Positions 56,772-64,000 of a DNA stretch of 64,000 bases are shown piece by piece (position 1 is the stretch's first letter; each line of letters opens with the position of its first letter). This stretch comes from Pholis gunnellus. Taxonomy: Eukaryota; Chordata; Actinopteri; Perciformes; Pholidae. The translations under genes were made by a program, and so were the position numbers. The notes beneath the pieces are model-generated. The model saw only the letters and a list, made by a program, of their open reading frames with translations. It searched no databases and had not been told where the DNA came from. The stretch is from assembly GCA_910591455.2 (NCBI GenBank), contig OU342806.1, forward strand, positions 22,714,933 to 22,778,932, given 5' to 3'.

Positions 56772-59700
56772 CTGAAAGGAGGGGAAAAAGAGAGGCATTT
56801 GTGAGGTGTTTTTCCCACTTGACAGTTGATCAAAATAGACTTTTGATGACCTTTCAGAGGCTGAAAGCTAAATCCCTTTCATGCAGAAGGGACGGTTGAA
56901 AGACAGCAGGTGACATTTGCAAATCACTTGTGTCATCTGACAGCTTTGCTCCACTCAAGGATCAGCACAGTGGGACTCGTTTATGGAACAGGTGCTTCAC
57001 TCACTTAACATCAAAGCACTACTGAAGCATGGTAATCACCTGCATCCAGGCTTATCTATCAGTGAAAATGTGCATATGTTGCACATGAACTTTAACAACT
57101 AGCCAACATGCAATAAACATGCAATTAATAACGAATGCACGCACATGAATCCACTTCCCCCCCCCCAGGCTGCCAGCTGTGGGGGGATTTTGGTGAAAAA
57201 AAAATAAAAGAAATGTGGCAACAGCTGATATGAACACCAGGAAGAGCACGACAGCCTGGAAGGGGTCAAGGCTCATAATTGCGAGCTGCAAAGCAGCTAG
57301 GTTGAGGTCAGGCTGACAACCAAACCGAACAAAAGCCTTGAAACCTCTTTACCCTGCTGCCTGGTCGCTGCTTTCAGCTGCAGTGCTTGTTATAAGCCTG
57401 CACTATGTGGAATAAACCAAAGTGGAAAATTTGCTGAATGCACAGCAAATGAAGAGATGGAGAGATTAGATACCGCACTGCAGTACTCTGCAAAATGAAG
57501 CTCGGTCAACTCATAGTAAATTTAGTTGATTAGTAACAGACCAGGACAGCAGGGGTATTTTGAAAAGTTTATCTCAAGGTTCACTTTTATGAGGCAAAAT
57601 CTCATTCACATAACACTAAAACTATATGTAAGATTGAAAGTAAGTTTGAGTGTGAGTTGAAAGATTTAATGTAATAATATCAGGTTTCTACTAATTTGCA
57701 GAGTTACAAATCTGTACTGTAGAAAAAATATGTCACTCTAAAATGTTATGTTACTATTGCTAGCTCTTTTCAGTCTTTGTGCTAAGCAGTGGCAGTACTG
57801 TAACCAGCTGGTGACGGTAGCTTCATATTTATTTTATTTGTTTATTTTGCAGGATCAATGCCCACCAATCAACAGTCAAACTGCAAGTGAGCCAGAGTTA
57901 GCCTGAGAGGCTAGTTTTCATCTGCTGTCCCTGGCCAGATGTTTGAAGGCAGCCTAAAATTACAAAATTTCAAATTAAAATGGAATTAAAATTCCTAGGT
58001 AAACAGACAGTAACGTATAGACAAAACCAATACGCAAAAGAAAAATGTACATAGGGCACTAGAGCCGAGCAGAAAAACCCACTTACAGTACAAGCACATT
58101 GTATAACACTGAGGCACATAAAAATACACATCAAAATGGAAAATAGCAACACTGAGCAAGACAAATGCACATATAGGCGAAACATGAAGGCAGGACAGAC
58201 AGTACATCAATGCTTGCATGCCTGATTGGCAACAAGCCATTCCTTAAGGCGATGTTTAAATATTTTGTATGTGTTTTTTGTGCATATGTGTGATGGCAGA
58301 GTATTCCACGAGTGTGCTGCCTTCACAGAGAATGTAGATTTGCTAAAAGAGATTGACTGTTTCTTATATATCTCAAATTCATGAGATTACATTGTAAGAC
58401 CTTTGTCACATGTTTTACCTGCTTTTTAAAAGAGAGATTAGAATCAATAAAAAATCCTAAATATTTAAAATCTGACACTACCTGTAGTCTCTCACCAGCA
58501 ACATAAACATCTGGCTCCGGTGACACTTTGCAAGCCATCTTTGTAAAGAACATACACTATATACTGTAAGTATTTCCCAATATGTTAAACTGTTGCTTTA
58601 CATTTAAAGATTCAGAATCTAATTCATGCACAGTCTGATGCAACTTTCATATATTCAAAGCGCTTGTGAGCACTCGTGAGGTTGACGCACTGTGAATGTC
58701 TGTCTTTCCTCTGACACTTTCACAGGAATAAAAAGCACAGAAATCCAATCCTTTTCATTGTCCCTAAACTCACTCTGAGCTAATTGTGAAACTATGTTTT
58801 TGAAAGGGGAAATAACACTGGTGTATGTCTTCCCGACTGCAGCTGTCCCTTTGATGCTCACAGAGCAGCATAAACAAAAGCAAAAATGTCCTCATGGCCA
58901 TTCTTTGGTTGCACTTGCATCATCATTTCCTGAGTGGAGCTCAATCCAAATGGAAACAAAAGCCCTGAGGACGGTGAAGCGTGTCAGGTTAAGGCCTACT
59001 GCCTCTTGCATGTGTCTTGCAGCTACTTTCGAAGTAAAACAGCTTATACAAACAATCATAGGGGATGAATGGAGTTTAACACCCGCTCAGAAAGAAAGTA
59101 CTTATTTACCAGTAAAAAGACTGAGTCTAATGACTATAACCTTCTGATTGATAAGAAATGGTTTCAGTTTCCCCTACCGGAGGAAGATGCCTTTGATGTT
59201 TGGAGTGCCTTCAAATGCTGAAGCAGGAACAATGGAGATGCGGTTACTCTGCAGGTGAAGGTACTCCAGAGACTCAGGAAGGTCAGAGGGGACGTGTGAC
59301 AGCTGGTTGCCAGACAGGTCTAGCGTCTAAAATTACAAGATTCTCAATGAATAATGAACATAGTGAAATATTTTCACTGAAAAGTGATAAAATACTGTAA
59401 ATATTGAAGAATTATACAGAATTTTGCTTTAATATGTGAAATGCATATCCCTTTTCCACTGCAGAAACACATTTAAAATTAAATCGTTGCTGAGATTGTT
59501 CACCCGTACACTGGCCTCGACTCGACTTGACTCGGACACATGGGAATCCAGCTCACCTAGGCAGTCGGTGCTATCAACACTTCCTGTACATGCTAAACTT
59601 TTTCCCACACACCAGAGAATACCGAAGCCGGATAATAAAGAATGAATTTCTCTGCTTCCACATAATACTGACATATTCTCTTAGTGTGCCTGATACTCAA

Positions 59701-62700
59701 AGATCCGAAAACTCAAAGGTTTAATATATTTAGAGGTCTAACCCAATAAATACCATTGACTATAAGAAGGGGACGTGGTAACCGTGACGTCACCCATTGG
59801 TTTGTGGGATGTTGTTTTGAAGCCTCAAGCCTCAAGCACTTCCTGGCTTTAATATATATACACACATACAGTACATCCAAAACGGTTCGTGAAACACAAT
59901 GGAAGTGCAAGGAAGAACACCATACTAAAGCCTCACAAGAATCGTAAAAGTTCAGGTTGCAGGTTAAGTTCCTGCAGTGGACAAGGGCTACAAAACATCT
60001 TGCACTAACATCTGACATGTTTATTCCTCCCCCAGCTACTCACTGTGAGCGCACTGAGCTCCATCCAAGCTCCCTGGTAGGCTGAATTCAGTTTCAGCTG
60101 GTTGTCGCTGAGGATGAGCTTTTGTAGCTTCTCCATGCCCGTCAGTGCACCGTCGGGGATAGAGTTCAGCTGGTTGTTCTTGATTTCGAGCACCTTCAGG
60201 CTGCGAGGAAGACCCAAGGGCATAGATTGAAGGTTGTTCCCCGACAGATCCAGGGTTTCCAGAATACGCAGCTTCCTGAATGCCTCGCGGTGTACTTTGG
60301 GGCTGGTCAGTTTGTTATAGCTGAGGTTGAGCTCGATCAGGGAGTACAACAGGGCCAGGTCATTACGGCTAATTTCGGTTATGAAGTTGTGGAGCATCAT
60401 TAGGGTCTTGGCCCGTTTAGGCAAGCCCCTGGGAACTCGCTCCAGCAAGTTGTTGTACATGTGGAGAGTGTGCAGTTTCTTCAAGCCCTAGTGAAAATGC
60501 AACTGTGTTATGCAAAAGCAGTTGAGCATCTCTTCCAGCATGTTCTTACAATTGAAGATACAACCTGAAATGTCCATGTGTTTACACAGCTCAACTATCA
60601 TGTTAAAGATCCAAAAGGATTTTACATTTCATAGACCTGTACCTGGAAGGCATTCGGGTGGATGGAACGTGAGCGCAGCTTGTTATTGTGGAGGAGCAGG
60701 TACTCAAGTTTTCGGACAGAAACGAGAGCGTCTCCGGGTATACTATTGATGGAGTTCTTCTCCAGGTGTAGCAGCACTAGATTGCGAGGCAGACCCTTGG
60801 GGACGACACTCAGGTTGTTATTTGACAAGTCCAGACACTCAAGGCTGCTCAATTGGCTGCCAGGAGAGAAGAAGAGAAGGAGAGAAAGTCATTAAATCAG
60901 TTCTGGGAGCTTTCAGTCGGATGCCGCAACACAGAAATCACATAGTCTTTGTAGAGTGAATGCTTTTTTCTGGTAAACACTTGAAAACACATAAATCAAG
61001 GCTTTTCCTCGTTCACACTTGGCAATAGCATCAACATGTTAGAATATGTTAACCCCTAGGGGTTTGTCCACCTGAAAGTCTCGTTGTCCATGCCCTCATT
61101 GCTGAGGAGGTTGTTCTGGAGATACAACTCTCTGAGGTTTGACAAGTTGTCAAAGGCCCCCTCTGGGATTTTCTCGAGCTTGTTACTCTGAACAAAAAAG
61201 AGCAGTCTTTGTGCTATCATCATTTACCATATTCATGAAAGAAAAGAAACACAATGTATATCTTCCACCTGACATCTAAATACAAAGTTAACAGGGGCTG
61301 GACCTTCAGATGAAGACGGTAAAGGCTGGAGGGCAAGTTCCTTGGGACAACACGTAGGAAGTTGCTGGACATGGTGAGGATCTCCAGGTTGTAAGAACCA
61401 TTGAAGGTATGGTCAGGAAGTCCTGCATCAGTCAACTTGTTGTTGTGGAGATACACGGACCTAGGAGCCATGATCAAGGGACATTGCCATGTATAAGTGG
61501 ACATGATTCCATGAACAAGATTTACATTTTACACAAAAATGCACAGTCGTACCTCAGTTTCGGTTTATGGCCAAACGTATATGGGTAGATCCTTGTAAGC
61601 TGATTAGCAGCAAAATCAGCACTAACCAAAGAGGGTGGTAGGACTTTTGGTGCTGAGTTGAGCTGAAAGCACAAGAAAAGAAGCATGATGGGACAGTGTT
61701 ACTGTAGAGATTGCAATGTCTACCGGTCGGTTGGTCGATCAGTCCACCACATCAGTTCTGAGTGAATTCTCTCAACCAATACTGATGATTACCGAAAGTC
61801 ATGGTCCCCGGCTGATGTATCGTAATGATTTTTTATTTGTGCCACCAGCAGGTCAATGATTGTAGGATAGCTTATCCGGTAAAACACGCAGGATATACTC
61901 CACATCTACTCGATGGATTGGCTGTAGACCAGTGGTCTTGTTTTTAACCATGCACGATCAAACTTTCCATAGCCCTTTGTCATGGTTCTGTTGGACTCTT
62001 CTGTTGGAATCCTTGATGTTTTCAAGTGTTTCAGTTTTAAGAGCTTCTTAGATTATGTCCACCCTAAAAAGGTTAGACTGTGTTGTCTCTGCATTTGCAG
62101 AACTAAAGAATAAACCATTTATTTTCCAACTAATTATGCAAGGCAGAAACATTGGAAATGGTGACAAACAAACTGAAAAATAACACAAGAGAACAGACCC
62201 AAGATGCCATTTACCAGACAAGGCACAGCTGGAGTGGGCAGATAACCGGAATAAGAAGGGAAACACTATGATTGGGAAACAAGATAACAAGGACCAGCAA
62301 CACAAAGGCAGGGCTAACGAGGCTGGACAAGGGATGACATGCTGGCCAGGAACACATCAGAAACACACAGAGCAAGCACAGGAAACTCAACTTATAAAAA
62401 AACAACCACCAAGACAAACAGTCTTGGTGGTTGTAAAAGTGTAAATGGTTTAGTGTGGACATAATCTAAGTAACCCTAAAAACCAAAACAACTAAAAGAA
62501 TCCAACATAACTATGACACCCTAACCAAGTTATTAGATTTAGTTGCCCAAATATAACCAAAACCTTAACCATAGATGCAGAGAAAAAGCTCATATGAACT
62601 TTTGGGAAGAGCATGTGTGATGTTTTGGAAGGCAGTGACAAACGACCTATTTTGTGCAGCATGTACAGGGAAGAAATGTTGTATGGAAAGTTGTGTGCCC

Positions 62701-63296
62701 CTTAAAATAAGCAAGGTTTTTTCACTTTTGTCACTCGTACCGGAACAAGCGTTACATTGTACCAAATATTAAATCCGAGAAGCACTGGTGAGATTAGATG
62801 TTCACTTAGAGCTCTCTCCTTTATAACATGGTTTATGGATTAAAGCAGCATGGGTGTCTTTGAGGCTTAGTGAGCACTTAAAAATCCTCTATTCTTCCTG
62901 TATCCTGTTTGCCTATTCATCTCTGTGAAGGCACAAACAAATCTGTCCATCCTTTCTCTGTCGCTCTGTGTCCAAAAGGGTCAGTAACATTTTAGCCCTC
63001 ACCAGCTGGCACAGCCATACTGGAAGTGATCACAAGCATAAGCTCGCAAAGAGTGTATGAGAGGAGACTGCCACCTCTCTCTGCCAGCTGGCTTCATGTC
63101 AGTATATCAGAAGAGAATAGAGCTGTTATTGTGAGATGAAGACAGAAAAGATGAAGTTGCCATTGAATCATGGAAGCAGATTTGAGGTCAGCATTGAGAG
63201 CAAACACATGAAAGTCTGATGTGTGACTCACCTTGTTATTTGCCAAGTATAAATAGGCCAGCTCTTCAAGCATCTCAAAACCTTCATCTTCAAGGC
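56633..63296 (-). CDS. podn: podocan gene, last eight coding exons (5' part outside window)
   Basis: Exons 63296-63232, 61662-61553, 61460-61304, 61187-61072, 60856-60643, 60487-60044, 59326-59178 and 56771-56633 join in frame with GT-AG junctions to about 464 codons and TAA. They match the human podocan order that I recall: GFEMLEELAYLYLANNK, the RIYPYTFG block, SVYLHNNKLTDAGLPDHTFN, LYLQNN...EGMDNETF, SSLECLDLSNNNLSVVPKGL, KLHTLHMYNNLLERVP, ELNLSYNKLTSPKVHREAF and EGTPNIKGIFLRFNRL. Leucine-rich repeats of 21-26 residues fill the whole span, and the protein ends in an acidic tail (KREEMEEEQET). Podocan is a secreted class V small leucine-rich proteoglycan of extracellular matrix. The missing N-terminus should carry the signal peptide and cysteine cluster. 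The neighbour slc1a7 supports podn rather than podnl1. Confidence 0.93.
56772..59177 (-). other. podn: podn last intron (2.4 kb)
   Basis: Contains a sense-oriented LINE 3' end at 57830-58556. No additional exon seen. Confidence 0.75.
57830..58556 (-). mobile_element. LINE 3' end, sense to podn
   Basis: The minus strand encodes VAGERLQVVSDFKYLGFFID SNLSFKKQVKHVTKV, then (new frame) STFSVKAAHSWNTLPSHICT and FKHRLKEWLVANQACKH with a stop, the C-terminal part of a LINE reverse-transcriptase protein. The 3' tail ends GCAAAATAAACAAATAAAAT at about 57851-57832. Confidence 0.8.
59178..59326 (-). CDS. podn: podn exon
   Basis: Encodes TLDLSGNQLSHVPSDLPESL EYLHLQSNRISIVPASAFEG TPNIKGIFL plus two bases of Arg. 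Human equivalent: LPESLEYLYLQNNKISAVP. Acceptor GTAATTTTAG, donor CTCCG|GTAGGG. Translation ends of neighbouring exons agree. Confidence 0.94.
59327..60043 (-). other. podn: podn intron
   Basis: 717 bases between the two exons; contains the reversed DNA-element copy at 59752-59829. Confidence 0.75.
59752..59829 (-). repeat. third copy of the AGTCCACAAAC DNA element
   Basis: The reverse strand reads CTTCAAAACAACATCCCACA, AACCAATGGGTGACGTCACG, then CCACGTCCCCTTCTTATAGT and CAATGG, the same blocks as at 1700 and 10765. Confidence 0.65.
60044..60487 (-). CDS. podn: podn exon (largest, 148 codons)
   Basis: Runs from GLKKLHTLHMYNNLLERVPR to GAWMELSALT in phase 0 at both ends. Holds about six leucine-rich repeats. 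Acceptor TTTCACTAG, donor ACA|GTGAGT. The open frame reads on for ten codons past the donor, which is intron. Confidence 0.94.
60643..60856 (-). CDS. podn: podn exon
   Basis: Completes Ser (AG|C), then QLSSLECLDLSNNNLSVVPK to RSIHPNAFQ (71 codons), three leucine-rich repeats. Acceptor CTCCTGGCAG, donor CAG|GTACAG. Confidence 0.94.
61072..61187 (-). CDS. podn: podn exon
   Basis: Encodes SNKLEKIPEGAFDNLSNLRE then LYLQNNLLSNEGMDNETF and two bases of Ser. Includes sequons NLS and NET. Acceptor TTTTGTTCAG, donor TTCAG|GTGGAC. Confidence 0.92.
61304..61460 (-). CDS. podn: podn exon
   Basis: Completes Arg (AG|G) and encodes 52 residues from SVYLHNNKLTDAGLPDHTFN to SSLYRLHLK. N-glycosylation sequon NGS in this stretch. 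Donor AAG|GTCCAG. Confidence 0.93.
61553..61662 (-). CDS. podn: podn exon
   Basis: Encodes LNSAPKVLPPSLVSADFAAN QLTRIYPYTFGHKPKL plus two bases of Arg; human has [20 protein letters not shown]. Acceptor GTGCTTTCAG, donor CTGAG|GTACGA. Confidence 0.93.
61663..63231 (-). other. podn: podn intron (1.6 kb)
   Basis: Mostly occupied by an inverted-repeat element (62047-62470). Nothing coding seen. Confidence 0.7.
62047..62470. mobile_element. probable MITE with CTTAGATTATGTCCAC inverted repeats
   Basis: The left end CTTAGATTATGTCCACCCTA (62047-62066) and the right end TAGTGTGGACATAATCTAAG (62451-62470) are inverted copies with one mismatch, 424 bases apart. Inside the right part is a perfect 13-base-arm hairpin, CAACCACCAAGAC (62403-62415) and GTCTTGGTGGTTG (62421-62433), around AAACA. 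Confidence 0.65.
63232..63296 (-). CDS. podn: podn exon (first in window)
   Basis: 65 bases. Two bases complete a split codon (?GC, probably Gly), then LEDEGFEMLEELAYLYLANN K. Acceptor TTCTTTATAG, donor AAG|GTGAGT. Confidence 0.88.
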
Positions 63297-64000
63297 CTAT
63301 AAAGAAAAATCATACTGAATAACAAGCTGATACATGTCTGCCTGACTTGATAGACTAATCTGCACAGAGGTAGAAATAACCTAATATAAATTGTTTCGCT
63401 AGGTTTAACACAATGATTTGTTGGGCGCTCGTTAAGCCTGATGTCACAGGAAATCTGACCCATTGACAGGTATTAAGAGTATCTGCCATCACTGTATAGA
63501 AATAGCCAATGCTTTGTTTATAAGGCTAAATGCTAGCAGCTATTTGCAGTATTGCACAATTATTGATAACGTATTGTATGTCAAACTGTATCACTGCTAA
63601 CCTTCGGTCAGTGACACTGATGATTCATGTATGCTCAGTTCAGTTTGACTTCAGACTCTGACGTAATATTTTAGGAATCAATCGTCTCTGGGAATAAAAG
63701 GAACACACTAATGGCTTCTACCTCCAAAGACTTCGGTGAACAGCAAAGCATTGATCAGAACACTGTGGGGGCAATTACATGGCAGGTTCAGAAGTCCACC
63801 CATATGTTACTATTTGTAAAACACATCCAGTCATTTCTTCTTTACACTGTAGCCAGGTACACAATCTCATCCTATGGTGTTATCACACAGACTTTTTTTT
63901 TTTCCAATGGAGGATAATGGTCAGGGAGAAAAAGATCTACCAAGCTGTCTGATCATCTTAACACCGCTGTTAGCCAGAATGATGATGACCAACTGGCGTT
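63297..64000 (-). other. podn: podn intron, continues beyond window
   Basis: No exon could be recognised in the last 700 bases, so the next upstream podn exon must lie outside. Confidence 0.6.

Noticed and set aside
60005..60043. Ten extra codons at the end of the largest podn exon
   Set aside because: They follow a consensus donor (ACA|GTGAGT), and the next exon continues the leucine-rich repeat in frame; the extension is intron.
1..64000. CRISPR arrays, operons, rRNA, phage or toxin systems
   Set aside because: The sequence is vertebrate nuclear DNA; no regularly spaced direct repeats with unique spacers and no prokaryotic gene organisation were seen.

Overview
The window is nuclear DNA from a ray-finned (teleost) fish. 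Genes are split by GT-AG introns, intergenic DNA is long and AT-rich, and the interspersed repeats are typical of teleosts: several LINE remnants, tRNA-derived SINEs, hAT-like and TTAA-type DNA elements, and (GT)n/(CT)n microsatellites. I found no bacterial, organellar, rRNA, functional tRNA or CRISPR content.

Three protein-coding genes can be supported exon by exon. (1) shisal2a (SHISA-like 2A, formerly FAM159A) is on the minus strand, with two recognised coding exons at 3922-3732 and 1159-967. It encodes a small cysteine-rich, single-pass membrane protein. Its 3' end is uncertain. (2) slc1a7 (excitatory amino-acid transporter 5, EAAT5) is on the plus strand and complete: 11 coding exons from 16412 to 52913, all with GT-AG junctions and consistent phases, giving 571 codons. 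Intron 1 is 18 kb and intron 2 is 7.7 kb, and both are full of transposon debris. The protein keeps the HP1 serine loop, the NMDGT motif, the HP2 loop, the aspartate/arginine substrate-binding segment and a C-terminal ETNV PDZ ligand. (3) podn (podocan, a leucine-rich-repeat extracellular-matrix proteoglycan) is on the minus strand. The last eight coding exons lie between 63296 and 56633 (about 464 residues). The 5' exons, including any signal peptide, lie beyond 64000.

Layout: 1-3.9 kb shisal2a; 3.9-16.4 kb a gene desert with repeats (L2 3' end, GC-rich non-autonomous DNA element, CT repeat); 16.4-52.9 kb slc1a7; 52.9-56.6 kb the tail-to-tail gap to podn, holding two MITE-type elements and an AT repeat; 56.6-64 kb podn. 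As I recall, SLC1A7 and PODN are also tail-to-tail neighbours at human 1p32.3, and SHISAL2A maps to the same band, so this looks like conserved vertebrate synteny. The three genes do not form a pathway: one is a glutamate transporter/anion channel, known in other vertebrates from retinal photoreceptors and bipolar cells; one is a matrix proteoglycan; one is a membrane protein of unknown role.

I did not find a convincing new biological system. The observations I rate highest are: an SH3-ligand-like motif in the cytoplasmic tail of this EAAT5; a near-perfect palindrome at 20.2 kb; an unresolved last exon for shisal2a; the consistent antisense orientation of recognisable LINE coding remnants in slc1a7 introns; several small inverted-repeat elements; and two unassigned open reading frames.
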